Notes: generated from the sequence alone by a model not told the origin. Positions 29,747 through 43,784 are shown, counted from the stretch's first letter. The stretch: 64,000 nucleotides of DNA from Meloidogyne chitwoodi (GCA_015183035.1 JACZZP010000016.1:1612001-1676000); one strand, 5' to 3'. Numbers and translations are program-made.

Positions 29747-32489
29747 ATGAATAACCAACTAAATTATTTTTCACCTTCAAATTTTACAAGGCCGAATACG
29801 GAAGGTTACTAACGTCTCCTAATTTTTAAATGAAAATTATTTAGTAAATTGGGCTCAACTTGCACAACGATGGATTTACTCCCATCAGATGCAACAGCAG
29901 CAACAGGCATTTATTCCTCCACCACCTGGGCCCTATCCACAGCAACCACCACCTCCATTTCCAACTCATCCGCCTCCAGGTTCCTATATTTTCTGTTCGT
30001 GATTACTCTTTTGATTTAAGGTCCTGGTCCTCCTTTGCCATATCATCAACAAGAACGTCCTGTTCAATATCACCAACAGCAATTTTGTCAACCGCCTCCT
30101 CCGCTAAATCAATGGAGATGGATGGGCCCACCACCAAACATGAGCTATCCTCCGCCGCGTTACCCACTTTGTGCCCTCACATCGTCTTCACAGAATTATC
30201 CAACAAATTTAGAAAAACAATCAAATGATGATGAAGAGGTTCTTTCCTTATTCATAAATAATAAAAATTCTCTTTAAGTATCAAGCTCATTATGATCCAT
30301 CACTTGAACAAGATGACACTTCTGAAGGCTTACAACGTTTAAATCAAGGAGAATCTGACTCAAGCAACTTACCTGAAGGTGCCATGAGTCATTGGATGGC
30401 TGATCAGTCATGGGCTTCGGGCGTTTATTCTTCAAATTATATGCCTGTCATTGGTATATTTACTTTGTTTTTTGTTAGTTTTGAAAAATCATTTTAGATA
30501 TTCAAATGCGTAAAAAACTTCCTTATTGGATTTTAGAAGGCTTGGAAAAAGCTGAAAAAGAAAAGAAGAAAAAGCTGGAGAAAGAAGAATTGGAAAAGCG
30601 TAAGAAAGAGGAGGAAGAAGAAAAGAGGAAAAAGAGAAAAGAAAAAGGACTTGGCAGATTTGTATTTTGCATTTTTTTTTAAATTTAAATAGTAGTTTTT
30701 TAGGATTCTGATAGCGAAGAGGAAGAGGATGCAGACAATGATGTTATTAAAAAACAAAATGGTAATTCTTCTGCTCTTCCTGAAAAGCGACAATTTCGTG
30801 AGTTTGTTCAAGATGAGGTAGAAGATACTCGAACTGATGAGGAATTGAAAGAAGAAGCGGTATACTTTTTCTTAAATTTTGAGGAGATAGAAGGCTCAAT
30901 CAAATATTTTTAGATTGCATTGATGCGCAGCTTAATCACTAGCGTTCTTTTGAGTGTTACCAATCGAGAAATTGAACGAATAGCTGAAGAGCAATTTACA
31001 AAAGCGAAGAATAAAGGTAGAAAAATGATAATTATCTGGAGATTAATTGTTAATTTATGGAGCAAAATCTCTAAAGATGACTTTATTTTTACGATTAGGA
31101 ATCATTTTCAAGTTCAAATTTTGTTTAGCACAACCAAAGTTACTTGCAAAAAGTTCTGCGCTTGCCGCATTGACCTCTTTATTTGGTAAGAATTAAAATG
31201 TATAATTTCTAAAATGTGCAATCTCTAAAAATCGTTTAATTTGTACTATAATTCCAACTAACTAAGCAATTCTTGTGGAATTATGGTTTTTAATTATTAT
31301 TGAAGAATTAAATAATTTAACATTAATCTATTATTTTAGTCAATAGATCTGGGCAAAGTTAAATAAAAAAACGCCTTTTTTTGCCATAATTCTGCATATT
31401 GCTTTCTCAACTATTATCAATTCATGCTTTGTCTCCTGTAAAGGGCCTCGAAACTACCAAATTTTTATTTTTCTGATTCTTTTTAAAATTTTAATTACTT
31501 TTTCGATGCCCTCTGATCCTCTCTTTTCTTTTTAATTTAAATTTCGCACAAAAATTGTCTTTCATTAAAATTGAAATAAATTTTTATATCAAAAATTTGT
31601 ACTCAAAAAAACATTTTATTAAATTCAAAAAAATAGTACTAAAAATTAAATAACAGATGATGAAGGCGATGGGTCTGGCACTGATGGAGAAGAGATGCCG
31701 ATCAAAAATATTTCTGAAAAGTTGGAACAACCAGCAGAAGATCATTCACAAACACACAACAAAGTAACGGCGGAAGCAGAAGAAAGTTCTGTGGTTTTTA
31801 AGGTACCATTGGCCCCGCAACCGAAAAGGTTGTTCATTATGTTAAAATTAACATTTTGACTTGAAACTTGAAATTAAAAAACAAAATTAAGAGAATTAAT
31901 AAATTTATTAAAATAAATAATAATTTTTATTTATAGTGCAAAGGTGGAAATACCAAAAGTAGTGGAATTGAAGCAGCCTGAGCCGATTAATTCAAATAAA
32001 AAAAGCAAAGATGATGAAAGCAAAGAACATAAGATTAAAAGGGAGCCAAAAGCAGCCAAGGTTTTATTTAATTGCTTAAATTTAAAAATTATGATTGGAA
32101 GTAAGAAGCAGGGTCGAAGGTTTCTCCTTTAGGTTTTGCTGTGCTAACTCATTTTATTCTAATAATATTTTCTAAATTTGTTGCTTTAATTTAAATTATA
32201 GGAAGATGTTAGTTTATCATCCAAACATTCCAATAAAGAAAAAGATCGAGAAAAAGAATCAGATCGTGATCGACGAAAAGGTGAGGAAAGAAGTTCTGGA
32301 AGGCGTGATCGAAGCAAGGAACGAAAACGTGACAGAAGTCGGGAACATTACAGAAGCAAGGATTATGATAGAGGAGGAAGAAAAGGCCATGATCATGAGC
32401 GGAACAGGGATCGAGACAGAAGGCGATCAAGAAGTCGAAGTCCAAAAAGATATAGGAGCTCATATAGAGATCGTTCTCCAAGACGTTAA
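29747..32489 (+). CDS. pnisr: PNISR (SFRS18) homologue, Arg/Ser-rich splicing-associated protein
   Basis: A nuclear-speckle SR-related protein. Exons: 29747-29804, 29845-29979, 30021-30238, 30280-30453, 30498-30661, 30704-30859, 30914-31016, 31129-31185, 31657-31828, 31937-32060, 32202-32489. Family signatures: NWAQLAQRWI near the N-terminus, a Gln/Pro-rich region, SHWMADQSWASGVY, LPYWILEGLEKAEKEKKKKL leading into a long charged coiled coil, the EALMRSLITSVLLSVTNREIERIAEEQ-type helix (exons 6-7), AKSSALAALTSLFG, and a C-terminal Arg/Ser/Asp-rich tail ending in RS and RD dipeptides. A TTTTTTAG acceptor at 29711-29718, just upstream of the ATG, fits trans-splicing. Confidence 0.88.
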
Positions 32490-32920
32490 ATTTTTGTTTT
32501 ATAATTTAATAAATTTTAGATATTTTGTAAAAGTTTAAAAAAATGTTTTATAACTTATTAATTGGGTGGATTATGCCTATTTATTTCTAGAGATAACTCA
32601 TCGGATATTTATATATTTTTTCCCGTATACTTTTCTTTTTTAAAAAATAGGCATTCTCTCCTATTTTAGAGTATTATTACATTCATTTTAAGCTTTTACA
32701 AAATTTAATTTTGAGTGAAAATTGAAAATAATGCTTCAAGAAAAATAGCAAATAAATTAGTTAAAAGAACAAACAAAAATATTAAAAAAACTCATACAAT
32801 AACTTTTATTATTATTTAATATATTTTTATATATTAAATTAAATTTTTTCAAAAATGTTAAATAGGAAAGCCATTATTTTTAAGCTTCTTTTTATTTTGA
32901 AAAATTAAAGATTAAATTTT

Positions 32921-35380
32921 CTATAATGTTGTAATTGGAGTTTCTTCAGTAGAAGTTAATGTTTTTGATGGAGAATGAATATTTACCTAAAAATAATAAC
33001 ATATTTTAACTATTTTATTGCTTTACTTTAGATTTGTATCTTGTAAAAAGTGATGCAATAATTTCTCCAACAAGAAGATCTCCGCCATTTGTCTGAAAAT
33101 AAATTTTTGAAAATTCTGTAAATTTGAATTTTATTATGTTTATTCCTGGCCACTCTAAGGGTATTGACTTATCTATTCTTTGAAGAAAATTTCAACTCAC
33201 TTTTTTATCTCTGCGAATGTGCTTGAATAAAAGTTAAACTTTTTTGCTCATTTTATAAATGCAAAAGAATAAAAAAAGGCGATTTGCTTATTGCCCCAGG
33301 AAAAAAAGAAAGAAAATAAAAAATTAAAAAAAGAGGTCATATAAACTTAAGTATTACCCAAAGTATATTATAATCTCCTAAGTTGTGAGCTTAAAAATAC
33401 TTTTATCGAGGCCCTCTAGCATAGATACATTTCTGTAAATATTATAATTTGTCTTTATAATTGATTACCTGAATCATTCTTAAAAGAAAAATTCCATCTG
33501 TCCGTAAAAAGTCAATAAAACTATTAACAATGTGAACTTCAAAAGCATTGCTAATTGGCTCAATGACACCCATACAACGTAAATATTTTGTTATAAAAGT
33601 TCTTTTACATCCAGGTAAAATAGTAGCTGTTGACCAATAAAAAAGACCTAATATTGAAAGAATTCCAACAAAAAGAAACCAAAACCAGAAAAAGACAAAA
33701 ACTTTTTCATTAAACCTGAAAGTTTAGAGAAAATAAAAAAAATTCTTCTTAAATTAAATTTTTCCAAAAAAATCGAAATTTTCTTTTCTTAAAATATATT
33801 TAATTAAAAAAAAAAACAAACAAACATATTGATCATTAAAACGCATTGTACAGTCCATCTGTGTATATTACCCAAAACACGTACATTAAAGTCACACATT
33901 GTCACCCGAGGGAAATGTCCAGATTCACTCCATTCTCTTCCATTCCAAATATCTTGTAATATTCCAAAACCCCAATAAGTATATTGAGGGCCTAGAAAAG
34001 CATTTAAAATTAAAAATTGCAATAAAATATTTGCCACATAGAGAAATTTAGTAAAAATATATAAAAATGTTAGATAAACTCCAGCACGCTTTCCAAGGCT
34101 TGAAAGTAACTGAAAATAAAAATTCGAAATTTTCACTTTTAGATATTTTGAAAATTTGGTATTTTGTGATAATTTTTATTAAAATTTAATTTAATTATTT
34201 TTTATAGAATTTTTTTTCATAAAAAAAAAAATAAATTTCAAAAACACTCACCATTGCTGCTAAAAAATAAAAAAAATAAAATTATTTTTAATAATTTTTT
34301 TTAATTTTCTTACAAGTTTTTAGCTCTCTTTGCATTTCTAAAGCTTCCAAAATATGTGTAGCTGCTTTATTAACCTTTTTAATTATTTTAATTTATTTAT
34401 TTAAAAAATAAACAAACTTGAACATTTCTAGTATTTTTATCAAATTTCTTTTTTACTAAAGCAGCACTATTTAATACACTTTTAACATTTATTCCTGTAT
34501 TAAAATTAAATGCTTTCCATAAAAATGAAGGTAAATAGAAGAAAAGTGCTTGTGCAGCCAAAACTAGGGGTACCTTTATTTAAATTAAATTATATATATT
34601 TAAGTATTATTTTATTTACTAATTCAACACTAAAAACCTTTATTTTCCCCCTAGAATTTAAAATTTATTATCTTCTCTTTAAATGTCAAATTATTTATAT
34701 CCTCACATTCTTTGTCCCCATTTTATAATATACCTATTATTTTTTTTATATTTTAATGGTATCCCAAATATATATTTATATTCTTTTTAACCATTTTATC
34801 TATTTTTTATTTTTTACCCATTGATAATATCCAATAAATATATTTTCTCTAGCTGCATAGGAATCATCAATGTGTTGATCATCCATCGGAAGAAAATATG
34901 TTCCTTTTACAAAACAATAAGTTTCGGCATATCTGATAATTAAAGGAAAGAGTTTAATTTTAAATATTCCTCAAAATGAGTGTACTTATATAATTATATT
35001 TCCCTTCCCTCTACCCTACAACCCTTATTAATCCTTTATTAATTACCAAATTTACTAAAATTATCAAAATGTGTAAAGTAATTTTATTATTATTTTTTAG
35101 ACCTTTTAAATATCAAAAATCATTTCTTTCTGAAAAATAAACAAACTTTTCCCAAGCTCCAGTAAATTCTGGGGGTACCCAGCATTGTATAGGTTTTCCA
35201 ACATATTGTGTAGCTGCTAAAGTTATTGCTGCAAAAAAAAGCATAATTGCTGTATATTGATAATTGAGACGGTCAATTATATCATTTGATTGATAACTTG
35301 AAGAAAAATTAAATTTTTTTTAATTTTTAAAAAAACCTTCGTCGAATTTTACTCAAATAAGGAGTTAATGCTCCTATCAT
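32921..35380 (-). CDS. Innexin gap-junction protein (398 aa)
   Basis: Forms gap-junction hemichannels in the plasma membrane. Ten exons: 35380-35337, 35296-35147, 34932-34818, 34573-34418, 34374-34314, 34259-34252, 34109-33826, 33715-33469, 33092-33027, 32986-32921; 1197 nt. Signatures: QYVGKPIQCWVPPEFTGAWE, KYAETYCFVKGTYF, the diagnostic YYQWVPLVLAAQALFFYLP, four hydrophobic membrane segments, extracellular Cys residues and FPRVTMCDFNVRVLGN. The sixth exon is only 8 nt (CAGCAATG on the minus strand) and is needed to keep frame between LKT and LLSSLGKRAG. Nematodes have many innexins; I cannot say which one this is. Confidence 0.93.
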
Positions 35381-35556
35381 TTTTTAAATAAAATTTTTTA
35401 ATTTTATTGAAGAAATTAAAAATATTACATAAAAATGTCTCTAAAATTAAAAAAAAAATAATTTTAATTTTTGATGAACTTTTTTTCTTTTTTTGTTTTT
35501 ACAGGACAGATGTACAAAAAATAAAATTTTATATTTTAGTTAACTTATAGGGGGGC

Positions 35557-35689
35557 CTGTACATTTCGTCGAATAAAATTGCACGACATTTCGCCTATAC
35601 GGCAAAAAAACCACATTTTGTTTACACGAGCTCACGATTTTTTGCCGTTGGGACGAAATGTCGTGCAATTTCTGTCGACGAAATGTCTG
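35557..35689. mobile_element. Fold-back MITE, copy 2
   Basis: Same family as 4328-4461. Left arm TACATTTCGTCGAATAAAAT then TGCACGACATTTCG; right arm CGAAATGTCGTGCAATT then GTCGACGAAATGTC, its inverted complement. It sits shortly upstream of the innexin start. Confidence 0.8.
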
Positions 35690-35699
35690 GACACGATTT

Positions 35700-38203
35700 G
35701 CAGCACAACTTTTATATAAATAAATAATGTACAACTAAATAAAAACATTATTATTATTTTCTTCTCTCTCATTCACAATCGTCCTTCAAAATTTACGCCC
35801 GCGCAACCAAAAATTATAAAAAATATAAATAAATTTTGGGGTAATCAATAAATTCGATTTTAATGTATAGACCAGGCGTAAAACATTTTTAAATGAAAAA
35901 AATAAAAAAGGATAAAAAGAATGATGTAAAAAATATAATAAATGTTGTAAAAATGAGGAAAATTTTGTTAAAATGATAGAAAGAGAGATAAAAAGAAAAA
36001 AATTGTAAAACCATTTTTGGAGAGAAAATATTGTATTTTTATTTTAAATATCATTTGACTCTCCTCCGTTGGTGTTACTAAATTTAGAAGTCTTATAACA
36101 GTAAAAAGATAATGTAAAACATTGAGGAAATAATTCTGCGGGGAACGGAGAATTTATAGAAGAGGGGGAATTGTCTGCCGGTAAATTGTCTGTCTGTGAA
36201 TCGTCTGTCTGTGTATCGTCTGTCAGTTGCCCATATATGCGGCGAGAGAAGATAAAAAAGAAAAAATAAATAAAAATACCAAGAAAATCGAATACCAAAA
36301 TAAAATATATTTTTTACTGATCGATTTAAAAGCAAAAATAAACCATTTAAATAAACAATTTAGACATTTCTCTTATGGTTTTGCATTTTTAGAAGAATAA
36401 TAAAAAATAAAAATCTCTTCCAAATAATAGAAACTAATTTATTCCAAACTTAAAAAAATTTTTTTTTGAAAAAAAAAAATTCATAACAAATTTTCAATTT
36501 ATAGACTTATTATTTTTTTTAGTAAAAGAATAAATCAAAAACAAAATTTTTTTTTCTAAAGGTATTTTGTCTTATTAGAGTTGTTCTGCCTCTACAAGAG
36601 AAAAATTAGAATTTATAGTTTAATATTCCTAAATTAATTTTTAATTTATATATTTACTTTAAAATAGCACCAAAACTAAAGATGAACCAAAATTTTTATT
36701 TTAAAATTTTATTTTTTAATTTAGGCCCTTCAAAATTTTGGGATAGTTTTTTTACTTTTTTTAATTTTTATAGAGGATAGAAAGGGGAATTATAACCTTT
36801 ATAACACTTAAAATATTTTTACTCTTATTATAACAATAAATCTTCATTTCTCTTTATTTTTTATATCATATGATGCAATATTTTTATTTAAAATATTAAA
36901 AATGATTTTTAATTTAATTTTTATTTTTTACTTAAAAAATATTTAAATAAAAAGTACAAATGCCCTCTTTGGCATTTTCTCATATTCTCTTCTCTTTTTT
37001 ATTTGTTTATTCTTTTTTTTTATCTTCTCATGTGCTCTTCTGTGGGGCATCAAAAAATACGCGTGGATTTTTTAAAAGAAAAAAATAAAGATAAAAATGA
37101 ATAATCCACACATCCGAAAAACATAAAAAACGATTGAGCGGCCTTTGCCTCTTTTTAAAATGACCTTTCTCATTAAATTGCACTTTAATTAATTTTTTTA
37201 AACTTTTTTTTTTAATTTTTTATTTAAATAACACAAGTCTCGATTTAAAAGCACTTTAATAAATTAAAAACATTTAAAAAAAATTTTTATTTTAAAAATC
37301 TTTTCTTTAAAAAACATTAATCTCGACATTTAAATTAAACAATTAAATGCCTTGTCTGAAATAACTATTCAATAACTTATTTACTTTCTCAATATTCAGA
37401 ATAAACCCAATAAAAATTTAGAACTCTAAATGTTGAATTACTTTTTCTTTTTTGAACAATCTGATACATTCTTCAAAAAAAGTTAAGGAGTGAAAAAAAT
37501 TTGAATTTAAAAATCACTTCTACGTTACCTTTAACTTTAATTTTGAATTATAAACTTGTTTTCCCCATTTGGCATTCCGTATATTTTAATTTTATCTTTT
37601 TTTCTTTTTCACTGTACTATCTACCAGCTGGCACTGAGTAAAACTTTTACGGATTTTTATTTCGAAATAGTTTGCTGCGTTCTTTTATTTTCTCTTTCTT
37701 TTTTTCGTCTCTGTTGTGCCTTTTTTCTCTTTTTCTTTTCTTACGAAGGTCAAAGTTAGAGATATTTGGTAAAAATAATGGTGGATTTTTTTTAGCCATG
37801 GCGGTATTCCCTTTATATTCTTACTTGTATGTTTATATACTTTTATCTTCGCGTGTTTACTTTTAGTAGTTTATTTTTTAAACTTTTCGGGTTTCAGTGG
37901 TGATTTTTTTGTTTATTCTAGTTTGTTTTTGTTTATGATGATTCATTCTCACCATTTTATGATTTGTGACTTTTTATGTTTTTTACGCATAGTCCATTCT
38001 CTTTTTTAGTCCACGTTTTATTCCCAACATTCAAGAATTTTTTTCTTCTTTTTGTTTACTTTATGCCGCTTTTCTTTATCACTTTACCCCGCAATATTTA
38101 ATTTTTTTCTATAATTATTAAACTCCTTTAGTAATTAATCATCACATTTTTACGTACTTTGCTTTATTTACCTTAACAATTTTAGCTGTAAACAAAATCT
38201 CAC
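35700..38203. other. AT-rich intergenic region upstream of the C/EBP gene
   Basis: No supported gene. It holds a short Gly/Asp-free tetranucleotide-like array at 36176-36230 (GTCTGTCTGTG units) and many A/T homopolymers. From about 37540 the plus strand becomes pyrimidine-rich, and it may contain 5' UTR or promoter sequence of the downstream gene. Open frames here lack family signatures. Confidence 0.5.
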
Positions 38204-39827
38204 ATGTCACATTCTTATTCTAATCATCAAAGAATGACTTCAAAACCTCCTAATACTTTAACAATTCGTAATTTTGATGGCAATACTTTGCAAAATGGTG
38301 GAGGATTTGTCACTGGGAATGGAGCTCATTCATGGCAGACAGAACAAACTATTAATCTCGAGAATATTAATCTTGATGAATTTGACAATGAACACTTTAA
38401 TTTGGTTAGTTTAAAGCTTTTTTGTGGAATCACTTCTCTGTCAGGGCAATTTTTCAAAAGATTTAATCCTAATTTTAATTAATTATTTTTAGTTAAACTT
38501 TATTACTGATGGCTCTTCACCTCTTGAAGAATCGGCTCCAAGGTTGGATGACGATGAAATTCAAAAACAAAAGGCTGAAGCGCTTTATGCTCAATATCAA
38601 TATGATCAGATGATGTTCTCGAATCCACACTTACAGCAAAGAAATGGTTTAGAGCATTTATTTGACATACCTGAACATTTACTTGATACATATCTTTCTT
38701 CAGATTTTGTACCTAATGATTTTGGAGGGACTGCTTCTGTACCTTCTTCCTGTTTTGGTGAAGTAGATGGTGGTTCTTGTCGTGACGAGGAAGAGGACGA
38801 AGTTATGTCTCGAATGTTGGAGCCTCCCAACAACAATTCTACATTGGTTCCTAGTACTTCTAATAATTCGATGCAAAAACTTCTTCGTTTACCCATTGTA
38901 AAAGAGGAGCCTTTCAAAGATGAACCATTGGAACATGTATTTCTTTTAAATTTTAAAGATTTTGCTTGGTTCAGTTGTTGGCCCTGTTCTGTTTAAGATC
39001 AACTATAAGTGTTAGTTTTTGATTATTTGCCCTTTTGCTAATAGGAAATCGAATTCTATTAAAATTGAATCCCAGCAGTTTTGTTGAGCATTTAAATTTT
39101 AACAATAAATCCATAAATAACAAAAGCCAAATCAATCGAAAACATTCAACTGTTGATCTTAACTAACTATTAAGATTATAAATTTTTACAATTTTTTAGG
39201 AAAATGGAAATTGCCAAATTTTTGGCTCTTCTTCCTCACGCGCTTCAAGTGTTGCCAGTAGTGGTATTTACACTTCAGTACTTTCATCATCGCATTCCTC
39301 TGCAATACCACGAAAATACAGAATTAAATCAGATAAAGAAAAGTCTAATCCAAATTATAGACTTAAACGTTTAAAGGTTTTTTTATTATTTAAATTTTGA
39401 TTTGTATTTATTTTTATCTTTAGAACAACGATGCCGTACGACGTAGCAGAGATAAGGCAAGGCAACAACAAACGGCAAAAGAACACAGACTTTTATTTCT
39501 TGAACATGAGGTTTGAGTTTAATTTTTGTAATAGTTATCTTAAATTTTTTATAAAAAGTTTTGTTTGGAATCATTATAGGATTTTTTATCTTATATATTC
39601 CCTTCGTTACATTTTTTATTAGATACTTTTTTCAGGAATGATCATTAATTTTTCCCAAATCTTTCAATTTATTTATTTTAATATTATAATTTTAGACACG
39701 TGAACAAGCAGTTCTAATAGAAGAGCTAAAAGCCCAAAATGCGGATCTTCAAGATGGATTTCAAAAAATTAGTCAAAATTGCAGATGTGGTGTTGCTTCA
39801 AGTAGTATTAATGAGCAAAGGCATTAG
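38204..39827 (+). CDS. cebp-1: C/EBP-type bZIP transcription factor (346 aa)
   Basis: DNA-binding basic leucine-zipper regulator. Exons: 38204-38404, 38493-38936, 39200-39376, 39424-39510, 39696-39827; 1041 nt. The N-terminal two thirds are low-complexity and acidic. The C-terminus carries the C/EBP basic region (NPNYRLKRLKNNDAVRRSRD then KARQQQ), with the Asn and Arg residues that contact DNA, followed by a zipper of heptad Leu/Val residues over exons 4-5. The basic region is split by the intron at 39377-39423. In C. elegans the single-domain C/EBP of this type is CEBP-1, a stress and axon-regeneration factor. The subfamily assignment is from the basic region only. Confidence 0.85.
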
Positions 39828-40797
39828 ATGAAACTCTACAATGAGATTTTTTATCTGTCAGTGTTTTATAGAAAAACATATTTTTTAGTCAAAAATTCTT
39901 CCGTTTTGTCCTAATATATCTTTTACTTATTTTTTATCATGGCTAAACTTTAAATTTAAAAAATATTCGAAAAATAGAAGAACTTATTTGTTTTAGTTAT
40001 TTTATTGAAACAAAGCTTTTTTGCCATGATATAAATATAGATTTAAATCTCTTATGCATTCGAAAAAGAATCTAATCCCCATAAATAAAATTTATTTATA
40101 TTTGTTTTTTTTTTGAGAAAACTTTTCAGAAATTTTCTTTCACTTTTTCAGTTTATATAATATTTTAATTATTAATATTTTTGTACGAGAATAATGGAAA
40201 TACTATTTAATAAAAATATTTAATCTCTTTAATGAAATACATATTTAATTATTTTTGTTGCGTAATTTAAACGCGAAAACAAATTAAATGAATGATTATA
40301 TGGAATACATGTCTAATCCAATTTAACTATATCTTTAAAATTCGGAATCCTGTTTACCATTTAATAAAATTTTTTATATTGAATCATTTTTTAACAAATT
40401 AATTTTTTAATATCTGTCCTTAATTTAATTATTTGCTTTGTATTTTTTCTCAAACATTGGAAACCGTTTTTTATTACATATAAATTACTTTTAAAGGTTG
40501 TAAAGAGATGAAATAAGATGTTAGGAGAATAGTTTAGTTGATAATTGTCCTAGGCAAGATGGAAGTGCTTAATGGACTTCGATACTACATATGGCGATGT
40601 TTAGGTCTCAATTATATTTTAGAATTTAAGCCAATAAGGCATTTACAGAGGCAAGACAAAGAGCAATTTCTAGTAGTATGAACGAATTTCTTGTCAGCAC
40701 TAAGTGAAATTGTCAATAATACTATAAAAGCGAACTTTTAAATCATTCTATAAACAACGGATAACACTAATCAATCGCAGCCGACGGCGACTTCACA

Positions 40798-43784
40798 ATG
40801 GTTCAAAAGCGTTCTACAGCAGCAATAGATGATCAATTTTGGAAAAGTATTGGCCATCCTCTCGAATCTTTCTACGTTTCTAAAACGTCAACAAGTCAAG
40901 TTACGACCGGTGCGTACAAAGACCTTAGAGTGTAAGTACTAAGTTTCTTTGCGATGAGATTTTCTTTTTTCTTTTTTAGAAGTGCATATCTTTATTGCCA
41001 TTCTTCTAACAAATATCAAGCAGTAGTAAAGAGGCCGAACTGTTCATGGACATTTGGACATGGACGAAACAGCGACCATCCAGTTCCGGATCTTTATTTG
41101 AGATTAGGTGATTTTCTGTCCCAGTTCACGAAAAATATACTTGAGGTTGTTTAAGTTAAAAAGACTTGTAGAAGTTGCACATTTATTTTTTAGGATTTGT
41201 CGCACTGTTATGATGAGGATTTGCTTCATGAGTACTCTAAGAGTTGGGCCGCATACAAGGAAAATTCGCAATTGGCCGCCAAAATCTTTGACGATCTGAG
41301 TACGAGTATGACTACACTTTCCATGGGATACTATAAAGTGAGATTTTCTTTAATTATCTCTAACAAATAAATTACTTTCTAGTTTGCCCTCTTAGTCTGG
41401 GACAGAGAAATTGTGCGTAAAATGTACCGTAGAATTACTACTGCTGCATTATCTTACGTCAAAAAGGCACGTAATGGGGCCGAAATTCAACGAAGATTGG
41501 TTAATGATTTCGTTGATTCCTTAGGTATTTAATTAATAATCAACTTGAACCTTTTAAATTTCTTTTTCTAGTTGAAGTTGGTGTTCACGAAATTGAAGAA
41601 TTTAACGAAGAGTTTAACTCAAACGAACAGGTTGTTGCTGTCTTCAAAACACTTCCTGAGACTTGCCGTCACCCACAATATCGGGAATGGTTTCTTAAAC
41701 CTTTGCTGCATCAAACACATCGCTACTATCTTGAATGGTCGTCCTCTTTCTTAAAGGATAAAGAATTCTCCAATTATCTAGATATGGTAATAAATATTTT
41801 AAATAATTTTTTATAAAATTTTAATTTAAGGCACAACTCCATTTTGAAGAAGAGGAGAGTTTCTGCAGCAAGGACAACCCTTGTTTTGACGTCTGCACGT
41901 TGGTGCCGTTGTGTGTTGTTTGTGCTGACGCTCTTGTCACAAAGAATATTGATAGGTAATAATCTTATAAATTAATTTTAAATTTCTTATAAAAATTGTC
42001 AGATTCTACACGGAGTTTGTAAATTTTCTCAATGATCAACAAATTAAGTATTTGCTTCATATTTACGATATGTGCAATCGTGTCCCTTCTACGCTGGAAA
42101 AGTTGAAAGAGTTGCTGGCAAGATACATTGGAAGTATTGGACTTAAGACAATCAATCAAATTGCAGATAAAGCTGAAAAGGTGAGAAAACCAATTATTTT
42201 ACTTTTAAAGTTTTTTACTTTAGAGTCCTAAAATATTTGTTGGAACAATAGTTCAACTTCACGACAACTTCAGCAATCTAATGAAAGAGGCCTTTCGCAC
42301 TAATAATGAATTTATGGCAACAATGGAAGTAGCATTTGTTGGATTTGTAGCAGAAAATAAATTAACAAATGGAGGGAAACTTGAAGCAAAATCATCTCGT
42401 TTAGTTGCAAATTACTATGATCAATTGTTGAGAAAAGGCGTTGCGCAAGAGGAAAGAATTTCTGGACTGGAAAAAGCTGTTAATTCTTTTTATTTTAAAA
42501 ATAATAATTATTATTTTTTAGATAATTGCTTGCAAATATATTCGAGATAAGGATACCTTTAATGACCACTACCAGAAATTGCTATGCAAACGTCTAATCT
42601 ACCAGCTCAACGATGGAATTGATCAGGAAAAGTCTACACTGACAAAACTACGCGAAAAGTTCCAGTGTCCAAAAGTCCTTGATTCAACAATTCATGATTC
42701 CGAAAAGAGTTGTGGAGAGATGGAAGATTTCAATGTTAGTTTAAAAATATATTTAATAAAATTTTAATTTATTTTTTATTGTTATAGAAGATGAAAGAAT
42801 CTCTTCCTGTAAAGGACTTCTCTGTCGTTCTTTTCTCGGAAAAATCATGGCCTTTTCCTTCTACTGCCAACTTTACTTTACCTCCTCAACTTAGCGATTG
42901 CACAAATGGTTTAAATGAAAAATAATGTTATTAAATATTTTCAAATTTAAGCCTTTGAAAAATATTACAAAAAGAAATACAATAAAAAGCGCAAACTCAC
43001 GTGGATCTTTCAAGTGTCTCGTGGAGAATTAACTTCGATGGATGGAACATTTGACAAGAAATATGATTTTCTGGTATATTTAATAATAATTAATAATATT
43101 TTAATTGAAATAAAATTTCAATTTTTTAGTGCACAACTCAGCAAATGGCCCTTTTAATGCTCTACAATAAATATGATTCATGCACGCTGAGCAAAGCTGT
43201 CGCAGAAATAAAGCTGCCAAAAAATCAACTATTGTCTTTGCTGCAAATCTTATGTAAAATTGGCTTGCTCAGCGAAAAGGTTCATGGCACATTTTGCTTC
43301 AATAATGAATTTAAAAGGTTTTTAGAAATATATTGTTTTAAATTATTTTTGATTTCAGTGAAAAGACAATAATCGACTTAATTCGTGCTGTGGCTCCGAC
43401 TAACACTGGAACTCAACGAAAGGAAGGAAATGCAGCACAAAAACGTAAGAAGGACATATTTCGTGAATCTATTATTGGATCGGCCATTGTTCGTATATTG
43501 AAGGCTCGCAAAACACTTAATCATGTTGATTTGGTTGCTCAAGTTAAGAGTCAGATTAGTCGAAAATTTGTTATTAAAGTATGTTTTATAATTTAATATA
43601 TATATTTTGCCTAATTTTTAATATTTTAGACTCGCATGATCAAGAATTCTATTGAACAACTCATCAAAGAAGATTATATAAAGCGAAGCATGAATAATAA
43701 TGACATTTATGAGGTTAGTTGTTTTTAAATATTTTTTTTTTAATTTCAACTTTACAGTATAATGAAGCAGAATGTGAAGAATGA
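40798..43784 (+). CDS. Cullin (CUL1-like RING-ligase scaffold, 777 aa)
   Basis: Scaffold of cullin-RING ubiquitin ligases. Fifteen exons: 40798-40931, 40980-41145, 41194-41337, 41383-41524, 41572-41786, 41831-41955, 42003-42180, 42224-42478, 42522-42734, 42788-42908, 42952-43073, 43130-43317, 43359-43578, 43630-43713, 43758-43784; 2334 nt. Length fits the family. Cullin repeats are at the N-terminus; the homology domain includes KYIRDKDTFNDHYQKLLCKR, SWPFPSTANFTLPPQL and KRKLTWIFQVSRGEL; the C-terminal winged helix has IVRILKARKTLNHVDLV with the Lys expected to accept NEDD8. The sequence is rather divergent, so assignment to CUL1 rather than another paralogue is uncertain. The first 90 residues are the least typical. 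Confidence 0.88.

Noticed and set aside
36044..36335. Overlapping minus-strand ORFs near 36.1-36.3 kb
   Set aside because: They arise over a GTCTGTCTGTG tandem repeat and poly-A/T DNA; no domain, no convincing splice context.
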